Positions 8,010 to 16,895 of a stretch of DNA of 64,000 nt are shown one piece after another (positions within the stretch are counted from its first letter, which is position 1; the number at the start of each line of letters is the position of its first letter). Origin of the DNA: an uncultured Sphingomonadaceae bacterium. GTDB taxonomy: Bacteria > Pseudomonadota > Alphaproteobacteria > Sphingomonadales > Sphingomonadaceae. Position numbers and translations under genes: made by a program. Where the stretch lies: the NCBI GenBank assembly GCA_947501325.1, contig CANMVC010000001.1, positions 992,001 through 1,056,000 of the forward strand, written 5' to 3'. The notes under the pieces are model-generated. The model was not told the origin of the DNA, made no database searches, and saw nothing but the letters and a program-made list of their open reading frames with translations.

Positions 8010-9101
8010 TTAGCGCTGGGCCGTCATTTTTTCCAAAGTGCCAAGCGCGGCTTTCAAGGCGACATCCATGTCTGCCTGCCGGTCATCCATAACGACCTCA
8101 GCGGGCTGCGCCACTTCCTTGAGTGGCGGCGGCGTAAATATCGTGGCCTCGCGGACATAGTCGGTGGCTGGCGCAGTTTCGCGATGGGCGACAGCCGGCT
8201 CATGACCGGCAGTTTGCGGCGTTTCAGCCGGTGCATCAGCAATGGCTGCGGGCGGCATCTCTCCGATCGCCATTGCCCGTCCCATTTCCAATTGTTTCAA
8301 ACGATTCAATCCCGCTTCCAGCCGTTCGGCAAGTTGCGCAATGTTGAGCGCTGACAGATCTTCCTGCGGCACGACCAGGTCTGGCATTGCCGCCGGGCCT
8401 GGTTCTGGTTCCACTGGCACTGCCGGGGCTTGTTGCGCGGCATCCGCGACAAAGGGATTGAGCGGCGCCGGAATGTCAGCAACTGCTGCTGATTCTTCGG
8501 TTGCTGCTGGCTCTCCTGCGTGCTCGTCTGCCGCAGGTTCTTCAAAAGGCGGGATGGTTTCGGGCAACATAGTGGCCGCTTCCGGCGGCGCAAAAATCGA
8601 GGGCCGTGCCGGCGCATCAGTTTCGTCATCGAGTTTGCGCAACTGTGGTAAATCGGCAAGATCCATGACTCTGGCCTTGTCCTTCTTCGGCTTCTTGAGA
8701 AATTTAGTCAGTGATTTGGCATCAAATTTAGGCAGCGTGAAGCGGCTTTTCTTTGCATGGACTTCCTCTTCCAAGTCCGACTCAATCGGATTAGCGGCAT
8801 TAATCTGTTCTCGAAGTGCAACGCCCATGTCAGAGCCCCCTTTGCGATTTAGAAAGAAATAGATGGCGGATGCGGACACCAAGCCGGCCATGATGGCGAT
8901 CAGACCCCGGGCGGTATTGCCGAGCGGCGGAGCCGCTGCAGGTATGATTTCCGACAGTCCTGTCGCACCGATAATGGATTCCAGATATACATGCGGCAAG
9001 GTGACGGTGACCAACGCCGCCCCAGCCCCAGCAACAAGTGCCATCATGGGCACCCGATATGCCATCAATTTTTCTTGCGTCAATTCCACGTCAATCTCCA
9101 C
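8010..9101 (-). CDS. Membrane-anchored Pro/Ala/Glu-rich protein, unknown function
   Basis: A 363-residue protein with two N-terminal hydrophobic segments (about residues 14-38 and 62-84) and then a basic stretch (KKPKKDKARV). After that comes a long, probably disordered region dominated by Pro, Ala and Glu, with a short coiled-coil-like piece (LSALNIAQLAERLEAGLNRLKQLEMGRA, written here only to show its heptads around 248-275). The tail should lie in the cytoplasm if the two helices form a hairpin. The gene begins four bases after the stop of the exosortase-type glycosyltransferase, so the two are likely coexpressed. I do not recognise a family. Confidence 0.75.
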   Translation of the reverse strand: MEIDVELTQEKLMAYRVPMMALVAGAGAALVTVTLPHVYLESIIGATGLSEIIPAAAPPLGNTARGLIAIMAGLVSASAIYFFLNRKGGSDMGVALREQINAANPIESDLEEEVHAKKSRFTLPKFDAKSLTKFLKKPKKDKARVMDLADLPQLRKLDDETDAPARPSIFAPPEAATMLPETIPPFEEPAADEHAGEPAATEESAAVADIPAPLNPFVADAAQQAPAVPVEPEPGPAAMPDLVVPQEDLSALNIAQLAERLEAGLNRLKQLEMGRAMAIGEMPPAAIADAPAETPQTAGHEPAVAHRETAPATDYVREATIFTPPPLKEVAQPAEVVMDDRQADMDVALKAALGTLEKMTAQR

Positions 9102-9105
9102 CGCC

Positions 9106-10338
9106 TCAGGCCGCTCGCCGATAGGATTTATGCGCGATCAGCCTTTGGTAAACAGGTTTGTAACGCAAAATGTTTGACGACCAGTTACGATCCGCCTCAA
9201 CAAATTTTCTCGCCGCTTCAATAGTTTGCGGCCATTGCGCGCGATTTTTCAGCAATTCGGCGAGTTTTTCAGCGATTTTTTCCGGTGATCCGGCGGGGAA
9301 TAAAGTGCCCGTTACGCCGTCGTCGATCAACTCGCGATGGCCGCCAACGTCTGATGCTGCAACTATCCGCCCCTGCGCCATGGCTTCGAGCGGTTTTAGC
9401 GGCGTCACTAATTCTGTCAGCCGCATAGATTTGCGAGGATAGACCATGACATCCATCAGGCCATAATAATGCTCGACCTCCTCGTGTGGCACGCGGCCAG
9501 CAAAGGTAATCGCAGAGGCCGCTGGCGAAAGTTCGACCTGTTGCTTGAGCGCCGCTTCCATAGGACCGCCGCCGACAAGCAGCAAATGCGCTTCCGGACA
9601 TTTATCCTGAAGCAAGGGCATGGCGGCCACGAGATCATCAAGCCCCTCATAATCATAGAAGCTGCCAATGAAGCCCAGCACAGACTTGCCCGACAAGCGC
9701 AATTCCTGCCCCAGCGATTCGTCTGGTTCCGGTGGGTTGCCGAACAGCTTCATGTCGACGCCATTGGGCGACACGGTGATTTTCTCCTTGGCGACGCCGC
9801 GGGATATCAGGTCGGTTTTCAAGCCTTCACAGATCACAGCGACTGCATCGGCGCTATTGACGACATGATTCTCCAACTGGCGCGTCAGCCAGTAGCGGGG
9901 ACTGCCTTCCCGCCCGGTGCCGTTTCCGACAGCTGCATCTTCCCAGAACGCCCGAATTTCATATAGCAGCGGCAATCCCGTTTTCTGCGCAACCCGCAAC
10001 GCCGCCAATCCATTCAGCACGGGTGAGTGAGCGTGCAGCACATCCGGCTGCCATTCGCGCACGACCTCGGTAATGCGATCCGCCAATACCGATATCTCTC
10101 GCCATTCTCGCACGGGCGAAGGCCCGTTTACGTCCGCCAGCGTCCGGAAAAAATCCAGCCCATCCGCCTGTTCGAGTGCCGCTTGGGCTTCAAAGCCATG
10201 CTGATCCTGACGAACGCCGGTAACCCCGGCGACATGCAGTCCGCTGGCTATTTGCGATTTCATGATCGCCCGGGTGCGAAAGCAATAGCCGCTGTGCAAC
10301 GGCAGGCTGTGATCCAATATGTGCAAAATCCGCGTCAT
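9106..10338 (-). CDS. Glycosyltransferase, exosortase A/PEP-CTERM-associated type
   Basis: A 410-residue GT-B glycosyltransferase (family 4-like). The N-terminus RILHILDHSLPLHSGYCFRT is the signature of the exosortase-A-associated group (TIGR04063-like). The C-terminal sugar-nucleotide domain holds GFIGSFYDYEGLDDLV and the E-x7-E region RLTELVTPLKPLEAMAQG. In related bacteria these genes belong to an exopolysaccharide locus that also makes exosortase XrtA. Here the O-glycosylation ligase lies just upstream on the opposite strand, which supports the assignment. No exosortase is visible in the window. The exact sugar is unknown. Confidence 0.88.
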   Translation of the reverse strand: MTRILHILDHSLPLHSGYCFRTRAIMKSQIASGLHVAGVTGVRQDQHGFEAQAALEQADGLDFFRTLADVNGPSPVREWREISVLADRITEVVREWQPDVLHAHSPVLNGLAALRVAQKTGLPLLYEIRAFWEDAAVGNGTGREGSPRYWLTRQLENHVVNSADAVAVICEGLKTDLISRGVAKEKITVSPNGVDMKLFGNPPEPDESLGQELRLSGKSVLGFIGSFYDYEGLDDLVAAMPLLQDKCPEAHLLLVGGGPMEAALKQQVELSPAASAITFAGRVPHEEVEHYYGLMDVMVYPRKSMRLTELVTPLKPLEAMAQGRIVAASDVGGHRELIDDGVTGTLFPAGSPEKIAEKLAELLKNRAQWPQTIEAARKFVEADRNWSSNILRYKPVYQRLIAHKSYRRAA

Positions 10339-10447
10339 GGCCCAAATCCCTGCCAGAAAAGGATTAACGTCCCGTCAACCCAAAGCCTGTATCGCACGGC
10401 AGTAATGACATGAATCCGAAGCAGGAACCGAGGCCGCCAACACCCAT

Positions 10448-10603
10448 ATGATCGATAACTTCTCCATCGCTCTGACACATGGTTTGCTGCTGATTGCGGT
10501 ATGGCGGCTGATTCATCGTCCGGATCTCGACCATGAAGACCCGCCAGAACCGGATCCAGAGCCGGAAGGCTTCCATAGGCCGCGGGGCCAGAGCGATGCG
10601 TGA
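10448..10603 (+). CDS. Small single-span membrane protein, 51 aa (unlisted gene before the ligase)
   Basis: An ATG at 10448 opens 51 codons: one hydrophobic segment (IALTHGLLLIAVWRLI, residues 7-22) followed by an acidic, Pro-rich tail (DHEDPPEPDPEPEG). The stop at 10601-10603 overlaps the ATG of the ligase at 10596 by eight bases, the pattern of translational coupling. Only weak ribosome-site bases precede it (AGGAACCGAGG, rather far). Codon use and the clean membrane-plus-acidic-tail composition argue that it is translated. It may be an accessory subunit of the polysaccharide machinery; this is inference. Confidence 0.65.
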   Translation: MIDNFSIALTHGLLLIAVWRLIHRPDLDHEDPPEPDPEPEGFHRPRGQSDA

Positions 10604-11987
10604 CCTTGTCTTTGTCGCCTATTTGCTGGCGCTCCTCTTTCTGGCGTTCAAGCGGCCGTTTATCTTCACCCTGATCTATGCCTATATCGACATTGTCGCG
10701 CCCCAGCGGTTAAGCTATTTCCTGCTCAATTCGGTGCCCTTGTCGCTGATCGTCTTCGGCATGGCCTTTCTTGGCTACCTGCTCGCCGACGACAAGAAAG
10801 ACAGCCGCTTTTCGGTGCGGCAAGGGGCAATGGTCCTGCTATTGCTCTATTGCGGCTACACCACCTTTTTCGGGGCCCTTCCCGAGGATGCTGCAGAGAA
10901 ATGGGACTGGGTGTGGAAAGCTCTGGTCTTTGCCATATTTCTCCCGCTCACCTTGCGCACCAAGCTCCGGATCGAGGCGCTGACCCTGTTCATGGTGCTC
11001 TGTGCTGCGACGCTGATCATCACTGGCGGCATCAAGACACTTGGCTCAGGCGGCGGCTATGGCGCTTTGGTGCTGCTGATTGACGATAATGCTGGCCTCT
11101 ACGAGGGCTCAATCATCTCGATGGTCGCCATTGCGATCATCCCGCTGATGCTCTGGCTGTCAAAGCACGGCACGATTTTCCCGCCCGACTGGCGGGTCAA
11201 ATATTTCACTCTGGCCCTGGTCTTTGCCGCGTTGCTGATCCCGATCGGGACACAGGCGCGCACGGGACTGGTCTGTATTGCAGTGCTGGCGGTGCTCCAA
11301 CTGCGCTTCGTCAAATATCGCTTCCTCTACGCTGGCCTTGCCGTGACTGTCGGCCTGATGGCGATCCCGTTCCTGCCGCAAAGTTTTTCCGAGCGCATGG
11401 GCACGATCCAGAATTACAAGGCTGATGAATCCGCCTCGACCCGCATAGCGGTCTGGGAGTGGACCATCGCCTATGCCAATGCCAATCCCATGGGTGGCGG
11501 GTTCAATGTCTACCGACTCAACAAGCTGCGCTACGAGCTGGCAGAGGACGAGAATGACACCCAGCAGCAGGACTATGATTACGCGCTGGAGGATGACGGC
11601 CCGATCGAAGTGGTCGATGAAGGCCGCGCCTTCCACAGCAGCTATTTCGAGATGCTGGGTGAACAGGGCTATCCCGGCCTGTCGCTATGGCTGTTCATTC
11701 ACTTGGGCGGTATCTGGCGCATGGAAGTGCTCCGCCGACGCTATCGCAAGAGCCAGAAAGAGAGCGAGGCCTGGATCGCCCCGCTTGCCATCGCGCTGGC
11801 CAATGCGCATATCATTTACATGGCCGGCTCGCTGTTCGTCGGCGTCGCCTTTCAGCCCTTTGTCTATATGCTGGTCGCGCTGCAAATCGGCCTCGATACT
11901 TATCTAAGCCGCCGCGCACAGGAAGCCAAAGCCAGCCCCATTGGTGGTCCTCTGCCAAACATCAAATGGTCACAGGCTCCGTCCTGA
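10596..11987 (+). CDS. Putative O-glycosylation ligase, exosortase A-associated (Wzy/WaaL-like)
   Basis: A polytopic inner-membrane protein of 463 residues from the ATG at 10596, starting MRDLVFVAYLLALLFLAF. An in-frame ATG 63 bases earlier would add only a basic, non-hydrophobic leader. About ten to twelve hydrophobic segments surround a large periplasmic loop near residues 305-370 (DESASTRIAVWEWTIAYA ... AFHSSYFEMLGEQGYPG). That loop is typical of O-antigen ligase/polymerase proteins of the TIGR03097 type. It should transfer or polymerise lipid-linked glycan in the periplasm. It diverges from the glycosyltransferase at 9106 and is coupled to the 51-codon gene. Confidence 0.87.
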   Translation: MRDLVFVAYLLALLFLAFKRPFIFTLIYAYIDIVAPQRLSYFLLNSVPLSLIVFGMAFLGYLLADDKKDSRFSVRQGAMVLLLLYCGYTTFFGALPEDAAEKWDWVWKALVFAIFLPLTLRTKLRIEALTLFMVLCAATLIITGGIKTLGSGGGYGALVLLIDDNAGLYEGSIISMVAIAIIPLMLWLSKHGTIFPPDWRVKYFTLALVFAALLIPIGTQARTGLVCIAVLAVLQLRFVKYRFLYAGLAVTVGLMAIPFLPQSFSERMGTIQNYKADESASTRIAVWEWTIAYANANPMGGGFNVYRLNKLRYELAEDENDTQQQDYDYALEDDGPIEVVDEGRAFHSSYFEMLGEQGYPGLSLWLFIHLGGIWRMEVLRRRYRKSQKESEAWIAPLAIALANAHIIYMAGSLFVGVAFQPFVYMLVALQIGLDTYLSRRAQEAKASPIGGPLPNIKWSQAPS

Positions 11988-12043
11988 TCCCCTGCTCCGC
12001 ACAAAGCAGATGACAGACGCTGGTCTTTCGCTACGATCCCGTC

Positions 12044-13036
12044 ATGACATCATCCGCTTCTCCTCTTTCTGTGTCCGCCACCGCCGAACGCTGGCCAGTC
12101 AACGGGTCATTCATCATCAGCCGCGGCGCCAAAACCCATGTCGATGTTGTCGTCTGCCGCGTCAGCGATGGCACCCATGAAGGAACGGGCGAAGCGACAC
12201 CGATCTACTATGAAGGCGAAACAGCCGAAAGCTGTATCGCCTCCATCGAGACATTTGCCCACGGCCATCCCGCTTTCGACCGGTTGATCCTGCTCGACCA
12301 GATGCCCCGAGGCGCGGCCCGCAACGCGCTCGACTGCGCTTTGTGGGATCTCGAATGCCGCCAAAACGGTCAGGCGCTGTGGCAGCATGCTTTCTTGCCG
12401 GAACCCGGGCCGCTGATCTCGGCCTTCACCATCTCGCTCAGCGATCCCGCCAAAATGGAGGCCGATGCCCGTGCCGCAGCCAGCACCCACAGTCTGCTCA
12501 AGCTGAAACTGTCCGGCAGCGATGATCATCAGCGTGTCGCCGCCGTCCACCGCGGCGCGCCTGATGCGCGGCTGATTGTCGATGCCAACGAAAGCTGGAA
12601 CGATCTTGACATCGCCCAGGAAGCGGCCACTCTCGCGCAATGGGGCGTTGAGCTGATCGAACAGCCGGTCAGCGCGGGGCGCGACGATCTGCTCGCCAAT
12701 GTCCGCTCGCCAATCCCGCTCTGCGCCGACGAAAGCTGCCATACCAGCGCCGACATCCCTGGCCTTGCCCCCTATTATCAGGCGATCAATATCAAGCTCG
12801 ACAAGGCCGGTGGCCTCACCGAATCCATGCGCATGGCCGATGCCGCAGAGCAGGCGGGGCTCAAACTGATGGTCGGCTGCATGCTCTCCACCTCGCTGGC
12901 CATCCGCCCGGCCTTTGCGCTGGCCCAGCGCGCGCAATGGGTCGATCTCGACGGACCGTTGCTGCTGGCCAGAGACCGGAAGCATGCGATGCAATTTGCC
13001 GGCGGCCAAATCATGCTCGGCGAGCAAAACCGGTAA
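12044..13036 (+). CDS. Dipeptide epimerase / N-acetylglutamate-racemase-like (enolase superfamily)
   Basis: A 330-residue member of the muconate-lactonising subgroup of the enolase superfamily. It has the acid/base lysine in LLKLKLSG, metal ligands in IVDANESW, LIEQPV and CADESCH, and the second catalytic lysine in INIKLDKAGG. The likely reaction is epimerisation of L-Ala-D/L-Glu during murein peptide recycling. The closely related DgcA activity (racemising N-acetyl-D-Glu) is an alternative that sequence reading cannot exclude. It lies 56 bases after the ligase on the same strand, with no obvious functional link. Confidence 0.88.
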   Translation: MTSSASPLSVSATAERWPVNGSFIISRGAKTHVDVVVCRVSDGTHEGTGEATPIYYEGETAESCIASIETFAHGHPAFDRLILLDQMPRGAARNALDCALWDLECRQNGQALWQHAFLPEPGPLISAFTISLSDPAKMEADARAAASTHSLLKLKLSGSDDHQRVAAVHRGAPDARLIVDANESWNDLDIAQEAATLAQWGVELIEQPVSAGRDDLLANVRSPIPLCADESCHTSADIPGLAPYYQAINIKLDKAGGLTESMRMADAAEQAGLKLMVGCMLSTSLAIRPAFALAQRAQWVDLDGPLLLARDRKHAMQFAGGQIMLGEQNR

Positions 13037-13130
13037 ACCGGACGCGTTTCTGGAATCTGAGTTTCTACAGTTTCGACACAGAATCACCGAAAACGCGCAC
13101 CGGCCTTCCCCCGCAACAGGGGCGTCGGAC

Positions 13131-13727
13131 TCATCCCGTTTTGCGAGGTTTGTCCTGGCTCAACTCCCACATCCAGCCGCGCGCATATTCGCTTTCCTGT
13201 TTGATATAATCCTTCGCAATCGCCTCCGCTTCGGGATCTTCAGCTGGATCATAATCTTCCCAGTCCAGTTCGCCATGCTCCACCCGATCCAATATCGCAT
13301 CCCATTTGCCCAGCGTATGTTCGCGGGCCAGCGGATGGCGCCCGATGCGGGAAGGATTGCATAATATGAACTTGGTCAGATTTTCATTGAACACGCGCTT
13401 CTCGCCAATCTGCTCGCCTTTCCAGAAAACCGGTTGCATCACGCCGTTAATCGCGCGGTCGATCGCTTCATGCGCGACTTGCCGAATCCCGTTCTCCAGC
13501 GCCGCCTCCCAAGCCAGGTCAAATGGGGTACCGACGAGCCGCGCGCGCAGCTTATAGGCGCTGTCGCGCGACATATAGACGGACTTGGCCGCCGCCGTAA
13601 CCGACCCACTGGCCGCCAGCGCTTCCAGAAAACTGCGCATCTTGGCTTTGCTCCAGCCATTATGTTGCGGGCGAACCGTGGGTTCAGGCAAAGATTCTTC
13701 GGTATAGTCGCGGGATGTGATGGTCAT
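13131..13727 (-). CDS. HTH-containing protein, unknown function
   Basis: A 198-residue protein. The ATG at 13727 is chosen because GGAG lies six bases upstream; the longer start lacks this. Residues about 28-62 resemble a LysR/resolvase-type helix-turn-helix (FLEALAASGSVTAAAKSVYMSRDSAYKLR). The remainder is helical and acidic at the C-terminus (WEDYDPAEDPEAEAIAKDYIKQE) and has no effector domain I recognise. It is probably a cytoplasmic DNA-binding protein typical of sphingomonads. It converges with the epimerase gene. Role unknown. Confidence 0.75.
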   Translation of the reverse strand: MTITSRDYTEESLPEPTVRPQHNGWSKAKMRSFLEALAASGSVTAAAKSVYMSRDSAYKLRARLVGTPFDLAWEAALENGIRQVAHEAIDRAINGVMQPVFWKGEQIGEKRVFNENLTKFILCNPSRIGRHPLAREHTLGKWDAILDRVEHGELDWEDYDPAEDPEAEAIAKDYIKQESEYARGWMWELSQDKPRKTG

Positions 13728-13855
13728 AACTATCTCCATACTTGGTTTTTCGAGACGTTATAAATAACCTATTTGGCACAATGTAGGAAAGCGTTTTTTG
13801 CCGACTATCCGCATCATATTGTCCATCATATCGCAAAGCGGACATCGGAGCGCTG

Positions 13856-14722
13856 CTATCGCGCGCCAGACACCAATGTCTGTTTCTTTTTCAGCGATGA
13901 AATCAGAAATTGCATGAGCGTCTTTATGCGCGGCGTGTTTTTCAAATCCGGATGGGTCAAGACCCAGAAATCTTGTTGGGCAACCGGAGGGTCGTCGGTC
14001 AGTCGTATTAGATTGGGTTCCGGATCAGCCATAAAGCACGCGCCCCGCCCCAAGCCCAAGCCCCGCACCAATGCCCGATGCCGTGCAGTTATATCGTCTA
14101 TCTTCAATGCAACGGGAGCAAAAGGATAGGGAGAGGCTTGGAGCCACCCAGGCCACATGCCGTCAGATAGAGGCGCAATCCAGCGAAGCTCCGATTTCGG
14201 CGTATTTTCCAGATAGTTTCGATCCGCATAATAGGTAACGCGCGTGGGGAATAATCGTCTTCCGACCAAATGGCCGGGTGGGTTTTCGGCCCCTCGAACA
14301 ACGACATCCGCTTCACTTTTGTCTAAATTGACAAAACTGTAACTGGTTTCCACAACGAGATCGATCGCTGGATATTGTTCTGCAAAGAACACAAGATCAT
14401 CTGTCAGCAAATATTGGGCGACGGCTTCGGGAAGCGACAGCCGGATAGAACCCGACAATTCCGGACTGGTCGCCCGCTGACGACGCGTTGCCGTCAATGA
14501 CAGCTGTTCCATGCGCTCGGCAACCTCCAACAGTTCGTTGCCGAGGGGGGTTGGATAATATCCACCAGGTTCCCGCTCAAACACTGTCCCAAGCCTGCTT
14601 TGTATTGCACTTAATCGCCGCGATACGGTTGTGTGCGTGATGCCCAACATGGTGGCAGCGCCTCGTACGGTTCCACAGCGCCCAATCGCCAATATTATTC
14701 GATAGTCATCCCAGTCTGTCAT
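13856..14722 (-). CDS. LysR family transcriptional regulator
   Basis: From the internal ATG at 14722 the protein begins MTDWDDYRIILAIGRCGTVRGAATMLGITHTTVSRRL, in the usual LysR register; the longer start adds an untypical leader. The winged HTH covers residues about 5-62. The substrate-binding domain covers about 90-285 (SGSIRLSLPEAVAQYLL, ADVVVRG). It diverges from the lipoprotein gene at 14826 across about 100 bases, so that gene is the probable target. No clear T-N11-A site was resolved by eye. The inducer is unknown. Confidence 0.9.
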   Translation of the reverse strand: MTDWDDYRIILAIGRCGTVRGAATMLGITHTTVSRRLSAIQSRLGTVFEREPGGYYPTPLGNELLEVAERMEQLSLTATRRQRATSPELSGSIRLSLPEAVAQYLLTDDLVFFAEQYPAIDLVVETSYSFVNLDKSEADVVVRGAENPPGHLVGRRLFPTRVTYYADRNYLENTPKSELRWIAPLSDGMWPGWLQASPYPFAPVALKIDDITARHRALVRGLGLGRGACFMADPEPNLIRLTDDPPVAQQDFWVLTHPDLKNTPRIKTLMQFLISSLKKKQTLVSGAR

Positions 14723-14825
14723 TGGAACGTTTTTGCACCATTCTCGTTCGAAATCTAGCCACGACAAGGCACAAATCCGAATTTATTGGTGCGTTATTAT
14801 TCAATATTGTCGCGAGGAAATATCA

Positions 14826-15584
14826 ATGTTCGCTAAAATTAAACTCATCTCCCTTCTGCCTTTGCTCTCTATTCCGGCCCTGCATCTTGCTTCCTGCACT
14901 ACAATCGGCGTTCCCGCCGCGCAGGCCAAATCCTCCCAGACGGTCAATCTTGCAGAGGGACAGGTTCTGCAATTAATTGCACCGGAAGCGCGGCCCGACG
15001 GGCAACAGGCAAGACAAGCCTATTATCAGTCGGCATTTCCGATAGCGGAATCGCTTGGGTACGAGAGACATGCTCAGCTCAATGTCCGGCAAAAGGTTGC
15101 GAGTGACTATGACCCCGGCGCATTCCTGTTCTTTTCTTGGCCGGGTGAAAAGGCAGCGGAGGATTTCGCACAGCATCCGGATTGGCCGACACTGAAGGCA
15201 ACAAGGCCACAGGCTTGGTCAGAACTGAAAATTTATAACAAAACGCTTGAGGACGATCTGTCGCTGGAATTTCATGCGTCCAAACATTATTCTGTCGTAA
15301 TCGCATGGTTCAATCCGGAAAAGCCTGGCGACTATGACAAATATCTGAACGGGATTGAGCCAGCAGTGGAACGTGCCGGGGGCCGGTTCATATACAAGAT
15401 GCGCAATCCGTCTTTTGAAGCCCACGCTTCTCCTTTAGAAGGCCCTGACCAGATCACCTTTGTCGAATGGGAAACCACAGACGGTTTTGCTACAGTGCAG
15501 GGCTCCGACGAATATAAGGCGCATGCCAAATATTTCGGTTCAGGGCTCAAGAAGTTTGAGTTTTACTGGCTGAAATCGCAATGA
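14826..15584 (+). CDS. Predicted lipoprotein with two DUF1330-like domains
   Basis: The ATG at 14826 follows GAGGAAA at a good distance; the longer in-frame start lacks a site and would bury the signal. The signal peptide ends in a lipobox (HLASC), so the mature protein should be lipid-anchored at that Cys. Two repeats of a dimeric ferredoxin-like fold follow, at about residues 45-135 and 145-250. The second is the clearer DUF1330 match (YDKYLNGIEPAVERAGGRF ... VEWETTDGFATVQGSDEYKA). DUF1330 proteins are normally small and cytoplasmic, so the export signal and duplication are unusual. Function unknown; likely controlled by the facing LysR protein. Confidence 0.8.
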   Translation: MFAKIKLISLLPLLSIPALHLASCTTIGVPAAQAKSSQTVNLAEGQVLQLIAPEARPDGQQARQAYYQSAFPIAESLGYERHAQLNVRQKVASDYDPGAFLFFSWPGEKAAEDFAQHPDWPTLKATRPQAWSELKIYNKTLEDDLSLEFHASKHYSVVIAWFNPEKPGDYDKYLNGIEPAVERAGGRFIYKMRNPSFEAHASPLEGPDQITFVEWETTDGFATVQGSDEYKAHAKYFGSGLKKFEFYWLKSQ

Positions 15585-15777
15585 GGTTTTGATCGCCTAC
15601 TGGAACTGGTTAACCGGTGGGGACAGATTTGGGCGTGGTGATTTGATGGGCAAAACTGCCTTGGTCAGAACGCTGGGCGACAGGTTCCTGTCTCGCACTC
15701 GCAATCACCTGTCATAGTTCACTTTCTTTACATCGCCCTGCTGACGTGCAAACCTGTTAGCGGAAAAGGAATTTGTA

Positions 15778-16728
15778 ATGGAAATGAAGCAGAAGATTCT
15801 CGTCACCCTCGGCCTGATGTCCGGACTGGCGCTATTTCCATTGCCTGCGATCGCGACGCTTACCGACCCCCGATCTGCCGACGATGATATTGTTGTGACC
15901 GGCATTGAGATTACCAAAGATGCCATTGCCGACTTTATCCAAACCACCATCGCAACACCGAAAGGCGGGAAACATCAAGGGCAACATGCCCGATTTTCCC
16001 AACCGGTTTGTCCAAAGGTTGTGGGCTTGTCCGAAGACAACCAGAAACAAGTAGAGCAGCGGATGCGCGGTGTTGCTATCGCCGCTGATATGAAAGTGGC
16101 CGAAGAAGGCTGTGCGCCCAATGTATACGTCATGGTCGTGGCCGATGGAAATGAAGCCATCGCCATGCTCCGCAAGAAAAGATCGCGACTGTTCACCAGC
16201 ATATCCCACTATGAGAGAGATCGGATCGCCAAAAGCGGTGGCCCGGCTTATGCCTGGAAGCGCATTCAAGCCGGTTCTGCGGAAACCGGCGTTTTACAAA
16301 ATTCTGATGATACAGAGTATCTCCCGACCGTAGGTGCTAAAAATGTGACGGTTCCGGTATTGCATTCCAAGGTTAAATCGAGGATCAAACAACCCACGAC
16401 ACTGGCGATGACCCATTCTTTTCTGTTGCTCGAAAAGGATGCCCTGGTGGATTTGACGACAGTGCAGATCGCCGATTATGCGGCAATGCGAACCTATATC
16501 GATACAAGGGAAGGCGAAGCCAGCAAGGCCCCCGCCTATTCCATCCTGGCGCTGTTTGATTCTGCCAAATCGGATGAAAAGCGCCCCGAATCCGCGAGTG
16601 AAATGGACCTGGCATTGCTTAGCTCTCTCTATAATTCTCCTGCAGATGTATCTGCCTCCATGCAAAGTTCCGCCATGTTGCACCGGGTTGAACAAGAACT
16701 GACCGCGGGTTTGGACGATCGACCGTAA
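15778..16728 (+). CDS. Exported hypothetical protein, 316 aa
   Basis: AAAAGGA precedes the ATG. The signal peptide (KQKILVTLGLMSGLALFPLPAIA) should be cut near residue 27, giving a periplasmic or surface protein. The mature N-terminus has DDDIVVTGIEI, resembling the TonB-box region of sphingomonad receptors, although no barrel follows. The rest is an alpha/beta domain with two conserved-looking Cys (PVCPKV, EEGCAPN) that could form a disulfide. I do not recognise a family. The 193 bases upstream hold only a 23-codon open frame and no clear signal. Confidence 0.75.
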   Translation: MEMKQKILVTLGLMSGLALFPLPAIATLTDPRSADDDIVVTGIEITKDAIADFIQTTIATPKGGKHQGQHARFSQPVCPKVVGLSEDNQKQVEQRMRGVAIAADMKVAEEGCAPNVYVMVVADGNEAIAMLRKKRSRLFTSISHYERDRIAKSGGPAYAWKRIQAGSAETGVLQNSDDTEYLPTVGAKNVTVPVLHSKVKSRIKQPTTLAMTHSFLLLEKDALVDLTTVQIADYAAMRTYIDTREGEASKAPAYSILALFDSAKSDEKRPESASEMDLALLSSLYNSPADVSASMQSSAMLHRVEQELTAGLDDRP

Positions 16729-16895
16729 AAGACTGACGCAATTTAGCTTTTAACGAGGATGATCATGTGTTGGGCCGACATGCCAGCCCATCAATTCACG
16801 AATGCTATGCCGATGGTATCGTCCATATCCTCGGCCTGATCGCCATGTTGGCGGGATGTTTGGCTCTGCTGTACAACCATCGCTCACAAAAGCCA

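Noticed and set aside
15646-15717. 23-codon plus-strand open frame beginning MGKTALVRTL
   Set aside because: Too short, with no good ribosome site and no context; chance cannot be excluded.
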